Positions 1-8,815 of a stretch of 64,000 bases of DNA are shown piece after piece. The notes beneath the pieces were generated by a model. It was not told the origin of the DNA and did not search any database. It was given only the letters and a program-made list of their open reading frames with translations. Both the position numbers and the translations under genes were made by a program. How positions within the stretch are numbered: the stretch's first letter is position 1; every line of letters begins with the position of its first letter. The stretch comes from Halobacteriales archaeon YIM A00010 (lineage in GTDB: Archaea; Halobacteriota; Halobacteria; Halobacteriales; Haloarculaceae): assembly GCA_025041175.1 (NCBI GenBank), contig JAKCFJ010000002.1, positions 124,001-188,000 of the forward strand, written 5' to 3'.

Positions 1-1769
1 GGGAGACCAGCCTCTAGTTCATCAGTGTAGATGTACATTCGCGGGTGCTCGACAGCCGCTTCCAGCGTCATGCCGTACTCGATCATGTTGAGGATCACGT
101 CGATGACCGTCTGAGAGATGGAGCTACCGCCCGGGGAGCCACAAGCGAAAAGCGGCTTTCCGCCCCGCAACACCAGACTCGGCGCGGTCGTGGTTCGGTA
201 GCGACGGAGCGGGCCGATCTTGTTCGGCCCGCTGTAACCGAGTCCCGAACCGATCGAGTTGTTGAGGAAAAATCCGTAGCCAGGGACCACGTTCCCGGTC
301 CCGAAGCCCGACGAGAGGGTGCCAGTGAACGAGACCACGTTCCCGTCCCCGTCGGCCACCGAGAAGTGCGTGGTGTGCTCGGTCTCGGGCAGTTCCGCCT
401 CGGCAACGACGTCGTCCTCGGAAACGTCGACCGGCGGATCCGTCGTCCAGGGTTCGCCGGCTTGGTACGCCCACGGGTCGCTCGGCTCGTTGAGAATGTT
501 CGGATTCCGCGTCGTCCGGTCGATGAGCTCGCGTCGTCCGGTCAGGAACTCGCTGTCGAGGATCCCGCGGGGCACGTCGACGAACTCCGGATCGCCCATC
601 GTTCCGACGACGGGATCGTTCATCGCCGCGCGGGCTTCCCACGTGAGGTGATACCGCTCGGCCGACAGCGGATCCGTCTCCGAGAGGTCGATCCTGTCGA
701 GGATCTTCATCGCCGCCGGAACGATCGTCCCACCTTCGCCTGGCGCCGGTATGGAGAGGATGTCGACCGGTCGGTTGTTCGCCACCGACGGGTGGGGGTC
801 CTCGTACCGCGTTTGGGTGGGTCGATCGATCGTCGGGCGATACGCCTTCAGATCCTCGACTCGCATCACGCCACCCCACTCCTGTACCGCGTCGGCGATG
901 GCCTCCGCGATCTCCCCCCGATAGAACGGTCGGAGCCCGTCCGTCTCGATCAATCGGAACGTCTTTGCAAGATCTTCTTGGACGATGACGTCGCCCGCCT
1001 CGACCGGCTCACTGTCCGGAGCCCAGATCTCCCGAGCGGCCTCGTTCATCCGCCAGGCCGTGGCGCTCGCAACGCTTGCGACGTACTCGTCGACCTCGAA
1101 CCCCTCTTCGGCGAGCGCTGCCGGCGCGCTAGCGAGGTCACGGAGCGACTTCGTTCCCCAGTGTTTCAGCATGAGGTCGAGCCCGCGGAGCGTGCCCGGC
1201 GTTCCGACAGTGATTCCGCCGTAGAACAGTTCGAACCGCGGTTTGAGGTCCCCGTTCTCGTCGTATCGGATGCCGACCGAGGCGTCGATGGGCGCACGGG
1301 CCTGGGCGTTCAGCGCGTACGCCCGCTCATCGTCGGTCGAGTAAGCGGTCGCCATTGCGCTCCCACCGATTCCGGAGCCGTACGGATCGACGACCGTGAG
1401 CATCAACTGGACCATCGCCGCCGCGTCGAAGGCGTTTCCGCCGTTCCGGAGCACGTCCGCGCCTTCCTCCGCCGCGATCGGATTCGAAGCGGCGACGATC
1501 CCGTCCCCATCTCGGATGGATTCCGCCTCCCAGCCGGTCTCGCCGGCGGCACTCGCAGGTACGCCGAGCGCGCTCGGAACGGCAAGTGCCGCCAGTGTCC
1601 CTTTCAAGAAATCCCGTCGAACCGCCGACGGCCACAGCCGATCGTCGTTGCTCGCTGTGAGCGCTCTTTCTGCCCGGTCTCTCCCCTCTCGCGTCGAAAC
1701 GTGGTAGTCACTCGACTCGTCCTCCTCCCGGTTGCCGTCTGCCACCATGTTTCTCTCCATCGTCTTCAT
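1..1769 (-). CDS. ggt: Gamma-glutamyltransferase, Tat-exported (C-terminus beyond window)
   Basis: Gamma-glutamyltranspeptidase precursor. It hydrolyses or transfers gamma-glutamyl groups and matures by self-cleavage. The visible 589 residues include a twin-arginine signal (RRDFLKG, Arg51-Arg52, then a hydrophobic stretch), the autoprocessing motif TTHFSV with predicted catalytic Thr466, and the oxyanion-loop motif GSPGGS at about 544-549. The frame is still open at base 1, so only the last part of the small subunit is missing. Start: ATG at 1769 has a TATA-like TTTATAC about 30 bases upstream (1796-1802), which fits a leaderless transcript; in-frame ATGs at 1760 and 1748 are alternatives. 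The Tat motif begins unusually far from the N-terminus (about 50 residues). The protein is probably secreted or surface-bound and may recover amino acids from gamma-glutamyl peptides. Confidence 0.9.
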   Translation of the reverse strand, partial: MKTMERNMVADGNREEDESSDYHVSTREGRDRAERALTASNDDRLWPSAVRRDFLKGTLAALAVPSALGVPASAAGETGWEAESIRDGDGIVAASNPIAAEEGADVLRNGGNAFDAAAMVQLMLTVVDPYGSGIGGSAMATAYSTDDERAYALNAQARAPIDASVGIRYDENGDLKPRFELFYGGITVGTPGTLRGLDLMLKHWGTKSLRDLASAPAALAEEGFEVDEYVASVASATAWRMNEAAREIWAPDSEPVEAGDVIVQEDLAKTFRLIETDGLRPFYRGEIAEAIADAVQEWGGVMRVEDLKAYRPTIDRPTQTRYEDPHPSVANNRPVDILSIPAPGEGGTIVPAAMKILDRIDLSETDPLSAERYHLTWEARAAMNDPVVGTMGDPEFVDVPRGILDSEFLTGRRELIDRTTRNPNILNEPSDPWAYQAGEPWTTDPPVDVSEDDVVAEAELPETEHTTHFSVADGDGNVVSFTGTLSSGFGTGNVVPGYGFFLNNSIGSGLGYSGPNKIGPLRRYRTTTAPSLVLRGGKPLFACGSPGGSSISQTVIDVILNMIEYGMTLEAAVEHPRMYIYTDELEAGL

Positions 1770-1912
1770 TCATAAAATATTTTCCCACTACTATCGTATA
1801 AATTGAGATAATCCCACGTTATCGTTTCGTTAGTGCGCTCGGGATGTCAGTACTTTCCTCGGCATACGTACCGAACCGGCGTTCCGGTCGATTGTGGCGT
1901 CACGAGGGTTGA

Positions 1913-2007
1913 TACTGTCGGACCTGCGGACGGAATGCGACGGACTATCCAGCTGCTGTCTGGCGATTCACCAGCAGACGATGTTCGATCACCCCTGTCC
2001 GACAGTA
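1913..2007. mobile_element. MITE-like element, family 1 (copy 1)
   Basis: A 95-bp non-coding element with terminal inverted repeats TACTGTCGGAC / GTCCGACAGTA. It is flanked by TGA on both sides (1910-1912 and 2008-2010), read as a 3-bp target duplication. The interior carries a second foldback (GCTGCTG / CAGCAG). Its right end lies inside the 3' end of the oxidoreductase gene that stops at 1989, so it supplies that gene's last codons and stop. Confidence 0.8.
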
Positions 2008-3002
2008 TGAACCGCAACGGCTTCGTTCCGCTCGCTCGATTCCCTGATCGCCTCGATGATCCGTTGGACCGTGAGCGCTTGCTCGACCGTTTCGATGGGT
2101 GGCTCGCGCGTTCCGGCGACCGCCCCGAGGAACGCGCGGTTTTCGGCGAGATGCATGTCTTCGGGCTCGACCGATTCGGTCTCGATGGGCGCATCATCGG
2201 GTGTAACGAGCGTCAGTTCCGAGCCCGATACGTCGAAGGCAGCTCCGGCCTCCCGCCCACGAACCACACACCGTCGGGACGGTTCGACCGGGGCTTTCCA
2301 AGTGGTCTCGACGGAAACCGTCCGACCGTCCGCACACCGAAGCAGCGCGGTCGCGGTGTCGTCGACCTCGTACCCGCCAAAGGCCGATCGTGTAATGCCG
2401 CTGACTTCGATCACAGCCGGGTACTCCAGCAGATAGAGCGCGAGGTCGATGATGTGGACCCCGAGATCCATCAGCACGCCCCCTCCGGCGAGGTCCGGAT
2501 CCGTGAACCAACCGCGTCCATCGCTGGGGACGAAATCCCGCCGTAGATACTCCACACCGACGTGTGAGAGCGACCCGAACCGGCCCCTGTTCCGCAGATC
2601 GACGACGCGCCGGGTGAGCGGGGCGTATCGCATCGTGAACCCGACCATACAGAACCCGTCCGCGTCACGCGCAACGTCGGCGATCCGTCGGGCGCTATCG
2701 AGCGTGTGAGCGAGCGGTTTCTCGACGAGAACGTCGAGCCCCGCTTCGAGCGCGTCGACGGTGATCTCCTCGTGAAACCGATTGGGAACCCCGACGATCA
2801 CCGCGTCGACGCCCGCCTCGATCAGCTCCTCGTGGTCCGGGTAGGTCGGTGCATCGAACTCGTCGGCGAACGATTTTCGAGTCACGACGTCGAGATCAGC
2901 GCCGGCGAGTTCGCTGCCGAGCCTCGTGATTCGCTCCGCGTGGATCCGTCCGATCGTGCCGAGTCCGACGATCCCGACACGGACCGGCGTGTCTGTGGCC
3001 AT
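1989..3002 (-). CDS. Gfo/Idh/MocA-family oxidoreductase with element-derived C-terminus
   Basis: NAD(P)-dependent sugar or inositol dehydrogenase family, 337 residues, cytoplasmic. Rossmann motif GLGTIG near residues 13-18, EKP motif at 94-96 (the Lys is the usual catalytic residue), and the family GGGVLMDLGVHIIDL segment in the C-terminal domain. Start ATG 3002 has a CTTTTTG box about 27 bases upstream. The final residues HTVGQG and the TGA stop come from the inverted-repeat element inserted at 1913-2007, so the ancestral C-terminus has been replaced. Substrate unknown. It is one of nine such genes in the first 35 kb, which suggests a role in converting unusual sugars or uronic-acid derivatives. 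Confidence 0.88.
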   Translation of the reverse strand: MATDTPVRVGIVGLGTIGRIHAERITRLGSELAGADLDVVTRKSFADEFDAPTYPDHEELIEAGVDAVIVGVPNRFHEEITVDALEAGLDVLVEKPLAHTLDSARRIADVARDADGFCMVGFTMRYAPLTRRVVDLRNRGRFGSLSHVGVEYLRRDFVPSDGRGWFTDPDLAGGGVLMDLGVHIIDLALYLLEYPAVIEVSGITRSAFGGYEVDDTATALLRCADGRTVSVETTWKAPVEPSRRCVVRGREAGAAFDVSGSELTLVTPDDAPIETESVEPEDMHLAENRAFLGAVAGTREPPIETVEQALTVQRIIEAIRESSERNEAVAVHTVGQG

Positions 3003-3065
3003 CGATGGACGAATGGCACGGTTGCTACAAAAAGCTGACCGTCACCCGCTCGGCGTGGATCGTTA

Positions 3066-3161
3066 CACTGTCGGGCAGAGATGATCGAATATCAGATGCT
3101 GGTGAACCACACAGCAGATGGATATTCCGTCGCAATCCGTCCGTGGCTCTGTCCGACAGTA
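3066..3161. mobile_element. MITE-like element, family 1 (copy 2)
   Basis: A 96-bp element with ends CACTGTCGGGCAGAG and GTCCGACAGTA; the left end differs from the consensus TACTG at its first base. Right flank TCA (3162-3164) is also the reverse complement of the TGA stop of the next gene. Left flank is TTA, so the duplication is imperfect. It lies between two Gfo/Idh genes. Confidence 0.7.
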
Positions 3162-4151
3162 TCAGTAGTCGACGCGGACGGGCTGGCCGCGCTCGTGGGA
3201 CTCGTAGGCGGCGAGGACGACCGCCAGCTCCCGCAGGCCGTCTTCGCCCGATACGAGTGGTGGTCGCTGGGATTCGATCGCGTCGACAAAGTCCCGAAGG
3301 GAGCCGTCGTTGGGATCCGACCCCCAGTACACCTTATCGATTCCCGTGCCGTCACGCGTCCGCTTGAGTGTTTGATCGAAACAATCCACCGTCAGTTCGC
3401 CGTCGGTTCCGATCAGGTTCAGCGTCGCGTCGCCCCAGTAATCCCAGTCGTCCGGACGGTTCCACGAACCGTCGAGCGTGAAGATACTGCCGTCGGAGAG
3501 CCGCATCGAAAGGACGTTGACGTCCTCGACATCCAGGCCCTCGTGCATCGTCGACAGCTCGGCGTTGACTTCCACGACCTCCTCACCGGTGATCCACCGC
3601 ACCAAGTTCACGATGTGGACGGTGTGGTCCATTACGGCCCCGCCACCGGCCCGTTTCGGATCGGCCGACCAGCCCGTGCGGTGGCGGTCTCGAAGCCACG
3701 CGCGGTTGGTGCCGACGGCCACGCGGAGATCCCCGATCTTCCCGGCGTCGTACGCCTCCTTCGCCCGTCGGGCCGGCGCGCTGAAGGGTAAGGGCATGCA
3801 CAGCCCCAGCCGAACGTCCGCTTCGTCGCAGGCGTCGACGATGGCCCGGGCGTCCTCGATGGTCGTGGCCAGGGGCTTCTCACAGAGCACATCGACGCCG
3901 CGGTCGGCAGCGCGCTGGACCCACCCACGGTGGGTGGTGTTGGTCGAACAGACGATCGCCCCATCGACCGCCGCCAGGAGGTCCGCAGGATCGTGGAATG
4001 GCGCGCCGTACTCCCGCGCCGCGTCGCGGCCGCGCGCCGGATCGTCGTCTGTGACGCCGACGAAATCGACGCCGTCCATGGTCGTGAGCCGTGACGCGAA
4101 CCCGCCGGTGTGAACGTGTGCGGTCGAGGCGATCCCGATCGTGACGCTCAT
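3162..4151 (-). CDS. Gfo/Idh/MocA-family oxidoreductase (module 1, second gene)
   Basis: 329 residues. The N-terminal nucleotide-binding segment is atypical (IGIASTAHVH instead of a clear GxGxxG). CEKPLATT carries the EKP motif at 91-93, and GGGAVMDHTVHIVNL lies in the C-terminal domain. It overlaps the upstream gene by 4 bases (ATGA), which indicates translational coupling. A paralogue of the same length and organisation lies at 32468-33457, also 4-bp-coupled to an upstream Gfo/Idh gene, so the pair is a duplicated two-gene unit. The stop codon abuts an inverted-repeat element whose flanking TCA is the stop itself. Precise substrate cannot be told. Confidence 0.87.
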   Translation of the reverse strand: MSVTIGIASTAHVHTGGFASRLTTMDGVDFVGVTDDDPARGRDAAREYGAPFHDPADLLAAVDGAIVCSTNTTHRGWVQRAADRGVDVLCEKPLATTIEDARAIVDACDEADVRLGLCMPLPFSAPARRAKEAYDAGKIGDLRVAVGTNRAWLRDRHRTGWSADPKRAGGGAVMDHTVHIVNLVRWITGEEVVEVNAELSTMHEGLDVEDVNVLSMRLSDGSIFTLDGSWNRPDDWDYWGDATLNLIGTDGELTVDCFDQTLKRTRDGTGIDKVYWGSDPNDGSLRDFVDAIESQRPPLVSGEDGLRELAVVLAAYESHERGQPVRVDY

Positions 4152-5125
4152 GGCGACACCTCCGCGACCGCGACGGGGCGACCCGCACTCGCGGATTCCA
4201 CGGCCGCAAGCGCGATCCGCAGCGCTTCGAGCCCGTCGTCAATCGTGACCGGCGGCTCCTCGTTCGACCGAGCGCAGCCGACGAACGCTTCGAGCTCGCG
4301 CCGATGCGGATCCGTCCCGAGGCGGTCGCCGATCGAGTCGCGGCCGCGTTCGTTCGTGTCAGCGTCGCTGTCGATCTCGATCGGTGCGCTGTCTTCGCTG
4401 TCGAATTCGAGTAGTCCCTCCTCGCCCGCGATCTCGAACCGCGTAACGAACGGGAGATCCGAGCGGTCCCGTGCATCGACGTGCGCAACGGCGTCGCTCT
4501 CGAACCGTATCGTCGTGAGTGCGTACTCGTGGTCGTCCCAGCGCCGGCGGCGAGCGAAGACCCGTTCGACCGCACCGAGCGACCACCGGAGGAAATCGAA
4601 GTCCCGGATCGCCAGATCGATCAGTACGCCGCGGCGTTGTTCCTCGTCGGCCGGGTCGTGGCGGTGACCAAACGGCGACTGCCGGAACGTTCGAGCGGTT
4701 CCGGGAGGACCGATGTCGCCCGCGTTCAGCCGCTCGCGCGCTTTCACGTACTCCGGGACGAACCGGAGCGTGTGCCCCGGCATCACCGTCGCATCGGTTG
4801 TGTCGGCGGCGTCGGCGATCGCTCGGGCGTCCGCCGTCGTCCGCTCGATCGGCTGCTCACAGAGGACATCCAGTCCGCGCTCGAGGGCGGGCACGACCAG
4901 CTCCCGGTGGGTCGTGGGTGTGCAGACGTCCACCGCGTCGAGCGTCACTTCGTCGTACATCTCGATAGCGTCGTCGGTGACCGTCGCGTTGGGGACGTCC
5001 TGGGCGAGCGCAGTCGGTTCGTCCGGTGCGGCGACGGCCGCCACCTCGACGCCTTCCATCCCGGCGTATCGTCGGGCGTGGGCCGTGGCGAGAAACCCAC
5101 AGCCGAGAATTCCGATCCGTACCAT
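4148..5125 (-). CDS. Gfo/Idh/MocA-family protein with EQP instead of EKP (module 1, first gene)
   Basis: 325 residues. Rossmann motif ILGCGFLATAH at the N-terminus is intact. The position normally occupied by EKP reads EQP (residues 90-92, codons GAG CAG CCG), so the usual catalytic lysine is absent; this may be a non-catalytic or altered-chemistry member. Start chosen at ATG 5125: the Rossmann fold begins directly there, and a box AATACTTATC (5151-5160) sits about 27 bases upstream, as in leaderless haloarchaeal genes. A longer open frame to 5221 is not supported. First gene of a two-gene operon with 3162-4151; its paralogue at 33454-34416 retains EKP. Confidence 0.86.
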   Translation of the reverse strand: MVRIGILGCGFLATAHARRYAGMEGVEVAAVAAPDEPTALAQDVPNATVTDDAIEMYDEVTLDAVDVCTPTTHRELVVPALERGLDVLCEQPIERTTADARAIADAADTTDATVMPGHTLRFVPEYVKARERLNAGDIGPPGTARTFRQSPFGHRHDPADEEQRRGVLIDLAIRDFDFLRWSLGAVERVFARRRRWDDHEYALTTIRFESDAVAHVDARDRSDLPFVTRFEIAGEEGLLEFDSEDSAPIEIDSDADTNERGRDSIGDRLGTDPHRRELEAFVGCARSNEEPPVTIDDGLEALRIALAAVESASAGRPVAVAEVSP

Positions 5126-5220
5126 CACCCGAGTGTACAGACAGTGCCCCGATAAGTATTCCGTCGCTGGATCACCGAACGCGTCCCCGGCGGTGGGTGT
5201 CCGACGAACCGAAACCATCA

Positions 5221-5329
5221 TACGGGTTGTTGGGGCTTGTTACCGGTGAGCGAGGAGACTACCCCGTTCAGGACGAGCGAGACACCCGCGATGTGGGGGT
5301 GGCAAAGAACATACGCCCAACAACCCGTA
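5221..5329. mobile_element. MITE-like element, family 3
   Basis: A 109-bp non-coding element with terminal inverted repeats TACGGGTTGTTGGG / CCCAACAACCCGTA. It is flanked by TCA on both sides (5218-5220 and 5330-5332). The right TCA is the reverse complement of the TGA stop of the ceramidase-like gene. The sequence is unrelated to family 1, but the first bases (TA), size and target duplication match. Confidence 0.7.
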
Positions 5330-6643
5330 TCAGCTGCCGGGTGGAGTGACCCGACGAGCCAGCGCTGTCGCCGTCGAGAGCACGCGATCCTCGACGCTCC
5401 GGTCGAATCGGGCAGGGAACTCGGTGAAGTGGACGAACCGGTCGGCCTCGTAGCCGCCGGCGGACAGGTCGTCGACCGTGGGGATGTACGTGAAGTAGTT
5501 GTTCGAGTAGCCAGCGACCCACAGCGGTCCCGGGAGTCGATCCTTGAGCTTCAACGAGTAGCCCACGAGCACCTCGCCCGTCAGCGCGATCAGCGTGAGG
5601 TCGCCGCCGAAGCCGACCGCCTGGATCGGATACGGATGTCGTCGCGGCAGTTCCCCGTGTTCGTCGAGCTCTCCGAGGAGGTGTTTTGCGTGACGTCGCA
5701 CATACCGATCGTCCACGTCGAGCCGCGATTCGAGTTCCTCCCGGGCTGGCGGCTCCTCGAATTCGAGATCGATCTCCTCCGTGACACACCGGAGGGGTCC
5801 GCGTACCGGGCGACGGTTCGCCACCAGCGCCCCCCGTACGGACGTTGCGAGCGCTTTCCCGTAGTGTTTCGTGAGTTCGAGTTCGCGCTGGGGGTACGCT
5901 TTCTGATCGCCGCCACAGCCCTGTATGAACACGGCAACAGCGTCGGGATATTCAGATTCGAGGTGCTCCATGGCGTAGCCGGCCCAGTCGCCCGTCCACT
6001 CGCGGCCGAACAGCGTCGTCGGGTGACACGCATACCCGAAGAGGACCGCCCGGAGCGTCTCCCCGTCCGGGGACTCGACAGCCAGAACCGGCACGTCGTG
6101 ATCGACCGGACCGTCCGGATACGGCTGGAATCCGATCCCCTCCTCCAGCGGCGGTCGTCGGTTCATCGCGATGCCACACCGCGCGTGGCTGTAGGTGATT
6201 CGTGCTGGCGTCAGGTCGGCCAGCGCCGTCCCGACGATATCCACGAGCGTCTCTTCGAGGAACTCCTTGTAGTCGTGGGCTTGGGCTCGCTCCTCCTCGC
6301 TCAGCGAGAACACCTCCGTCTTCCGGTCGCGGTAGACCGGCCCGCCGTGGGTGTGGGACGCGTTCAGCAGGAGGTTGGCCGCCGGAAGGCCGTGCTCCCG
6401 CTCGACGGCGTCGGTGACGCTCGCGTGCAGCTCCCGAGAGACCGCGAGCACTTCGAGGCCGACCGCGACGAACTGTGTTCCCCGCTCGTCCTCCAGGGCC
6501 ACGGCCTTCGCGTGAAGATCCTGGAGCGTTCCCTCGGCCGGTTCCTCGCGCGCGCCGTAGCCGGCCATCCGCATGGGTTCCGACGGTGTGATCACCGCCG
6601 TCGCGGTTCCCGCGCTCCACTCGGTGGCTGTATCGTCACCCAT
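5330..6643 (-). CDS. Neutral/alkaline ceramidase-like hydrolase
   Basis: 437 residues, resembling the catalytic N-terminal domain of neutral, non-lysosomal ceramidases, zinc amidases that cleave N-acyl bonds. Seen: NASHTHGGP at 94-102 (zinc-ligand histidine region), CHPTT at 206-210 and QGCGGD at 241-246, the same order as in the family. The usual C-terminal Ig-like domain is not evident and no signal peptide is seen. Start ATG 6643 is chosen because the similarity begins just after it, with a GTATTTTG box about 30 bases upstream. Archaea are not known for ceramides, so the substrate is probably another N-acyl compound, perhaps an N-acetylated sugar. The stop codon is rebuilt by the flanking TCA of a mobile element. 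Confidence 0.78.
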   Translation of the reverse strand: MGDDTATEWSAGTATAVITPSEPMRMAGYGAREEPAEGTLQDLHAKAVALEDERGTQFVAVGLEVLAVSRELHASVTDAVEREHGLPAANLLLNASHTHGGPVYRDRKTEVFSLSEEERAQAHDYKEFLEETLVDIVGTALADLTPARITYSHARCGIAMNRRPPLEEGIGFQPYPDGPVDHDVPVLAVESPDGETLRAVLFGYACHPTTLFGREWTGDWAGYAMEHLESEYPDAVAVFIQGCGGDQKAYPQRELELTKHYGKALATSVRGALVANRRPVRGPLRCVTEEIDLEFEEPPAREELESRLDVDDRYVRRHAKHLLGELDEHGELPRRHPYPIQAVGFGGDLTLIALTGEVLVGYSLKLKDRLPGPLWVAGYSNNYFTYIPTVDDLSAGGYEADRFVHFTEFPARFDRSVEDRVLSTATALARRVTPPGS

Positions 6644-6743
6644 GGCTCTCCACTCCTCGGGAACGGACAAAATACCTCCGGCCGTCATCTCGCGGGCGGT
6701 CCGCGCGGAACGTCGAGTCGATCGAGGACGGGCGTCGCCAGCC

Positions 6744-8747
6744 TCAGGCGAATCGATCCGAATCGCTGCCCTCCAGAGAGAGATCCCGATTTTCGAGTGC
6801 CGGCAACACCTGTGGAACGTCACACTCGCCGACGACGCCGTGCACGCGAAGCCGGAAGTCGATGTCGAACTCGCGGGTCGTGGCGATATGGTAGAACGAG
6901 TACGGAAGCTCCTCGGTGTGGATCACACGGAACTGCGGTTCGGCAGCGGCCGCATAGAGCGCGTGCAACGCGCCGACGCCCCTTCCATCGAGACCGAACT
7001 CCTCGGCAGCGGTGAACCGCTCGTCGAGGTACTTTCGAGCACGGAGAACGTCGAAGACGCGCATTCCGAACAGCGATTCACCCATCATGATCGCGTCGCT
7101 ACCGAGCTTGTACTCCGTGCCGTGGTAGTCGAGGTATTCCCCGCCGTTTTCCTGTGGTGTGTTCACGTCTCGCGCCCGCACGCCGCCCACCCCGCGCGGA
7201 TCGAACAGCAGCGCAGCGCCCCGTTCTCTCGCGCTCGCCGCGAGACGGCCTTCGAGTTCGTCGAACTCGTCCGTGCCGCGGTTCGAGAGCACGATCGTCG
7301 GCACGGGTGTCTCGGGCGCATCGAGTGCCACCGCGAGGATGCCGGAAACGAGCACGTCCGGCTCGGCGTAAAAGAACACCGACTCCCAGCGAACGCCGCT
7401 GTTCTCCTCGACCTCGGTCTCGATCCGACGGGAATGAAGCGCCGGTCGTGACCGCTCTAAGCCGAGCCGATCGATCACGGTCTCACGGAGTGATTCGGCG
7501 TACGCGTCGTGGTTGTCGACGGCCGGGCGCCGTCCGGCGTCGTCGTACTGCTCATCGACATACGCCTCGACGAGATCGACGACGTGGGTCTCGTCAGGGT
7601 AGGCAGCGTGCACCTGGCCCCGGTCGGTACACCACAGCGATTCCTCGTTCTCGACAGGGGGGTCGCTGGTCTCGAACGTCGGGTCCACGGACCGAAGATG
7701 CTCGCGGAACCAGTTCACCATCGCTTCGCGCAACGGTGCCGACAGGCCGTGGGTCCGATCGGCAACGGCGAGCTCGACGTTCTCCGATCGATCGTACAAC
7801 TCGTAGATCCGTTCGACCCGATCGAAGGATTTCCGGGTCCCCTCGATACAGAGGAAATCCGACTGAGCCGCTCCGATGAGGGTGGGTTTGGGCGCGAACG
7901 ACGCGAGGAAATCGTCGTAGTTGAGTCCGCGTTCGATCGCCCGGTGGAGGATCTGTTCGCCGTCTTGTGCTTGTCCGGTTTTCATATACTCCTCCCGAGA
8001 AGTGACGAAACAGCACGGAACGGCGGCGTCGAGACGGTCGTCGATAAGCATGAGAAAGCCCGTCTGCATGCCACCGCCGGAGTTGCCGGCCACGCCGAGG
8101 CGATCGCCGACGTCGTCGCGCGATTCGAGGTAATCGAGCGCACGAACCATATCCCAGACGAAGTAGCGTGCGAGGTTCGCACCGGCAACCAGACAGCTCT
8201 GTCCGAGATACGTGTGTTCACGAATGCTCTGACGGCGTCTCTCGTCCGTCTCGGGATCGTAGCTCTGAACGCGCTCACCCTGACCGATCGGATCGATCAC
8301 GAGGGTGACGAACCCGTTTCGAACGAGGTCGATACAGGCGCGTTGGTACACCGGGCTCGCCTTCGCGGACGGCGAGTGCCCACACGGAAAGAGGACCGCC
8401 GGAAACGGGCCGTGGCCCTCGGGGCGGTACAGGTTTCCAGTGACGTGGAACCCCGGCAGGCTCTCGTATACGATCTTCTCGATCGTGTAGCCCTCTCGCT
8501 CTTCGGTTCCCGTTACGTCGACGTCGAGGGCGGTTCGCTGTTCGGGAAGCCCGCCGAGGGAATCGAGGAACGCCTCCCGCATCTGCTCGGTGTGACGTTC
8601 GTGCTCTTCGATCGAATCGATCGATCCTTTCCGGTCCCGTTCGGCGGCGAAATACTCCCCGGCCCGCTCCCGGAGGTACCGCGGAAGTTGGTTTTCGACG
8701 TCGTAGTAGCCGTCAAGGTTCTGACTGAACTGATCCATCGTGGCCAT
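6744..8747 (-). CDS. Alpha/beta hydrolase, acetyl xylan esterase-like, two-domain
   Basis: 667 residues. The first half is an alpha/beta hydrolase with nucleophile motif GNSGGG (Ser223), preceded by PCGHS and VIDPIGQGE segments typical of acetyl xylan esterase/dienelactone-hydrolase relatives. The second half repeats a hydrolase-like architecture (SNRGTDEFDELEG, DPRGVGG) without a clear GxSxG serine. No signal peptide, so probably cytoplasmic. Start ATG 8747 (or Met4 at 8738). It lies 68 bases downstream of the lyase gene and 100 bases upstream of the ceramidase-like gene in one direction, so the three may be co-transcribed. Likely removes acyl groups from imported oligosaccharides. Confidence 0.82.
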   Translation of the reverse strand: MATMDQFSQNLDGYYDVENQLPRYLRERAGEYFAAERDRKGSIDSIEEHERHTEQMREAFLDSLGGLPEQRTALDVDVTGTEEREGYTIEKIVYESLPGFHVTGNLYRPEGHGPFPAVLFPCGHSPSAKASPVYQRACIDLVRNGFVTLVIDPIGQGERVQSYDPETDERRRQSIREHTYLGQSCLVAGANLARYFVWDMVRALDYLESRDDVGDRLGVAGNSGGGMQTGFLMLIDDRLDAAVPCCFVTSREEYMKTGQAQDGEQILHRAIERGLNYDDFLASFAPKPTLIGAAQSDFLCIEGTRKSFDRVERIYELYDRSENVELAVADRTHGLSAPLREAMVNWFREHLRSVDPTFETSDPPVENEESLWCTDRGQVHAAYPDETHVVDLVEAYVDEQYDDAGRRPAVDNHDAYAESLRETVIDRLGLERSRPALHSRRIETEVEENSGVRWESVFFYAEPDVLVSGILAVALDAPETPVPTIVLSNRGTDEFDELEGRLAASARERGAALLFDPRGVGGVRARDVNTPQENGGEYLDYHGTEYKLGSDAIMMGESLFGMRVFDVLRARKYLDERFTAAEEFGLDGRGVGALHALYAAAAEPQFRVIHTEELPYSFYHIATTREFDIDFRLRVHGVVGECDVPQVLPALENRDLSLEGSDSDRFA

Positions 8748-8815
8748 ATCTCGTCAGCGGTGCCTTGAACGTTGCGCTGATCCACTGCCACCGGAACGAC
8801 GTGCGCGGTCGAGGG

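Noticed and set aside
45-1775. A 576-codon open frame on the plus strand
   Set aside because: Antisense shadow of the gamma-glutamyltransferase gene; composition is arginine-rich and without domains.
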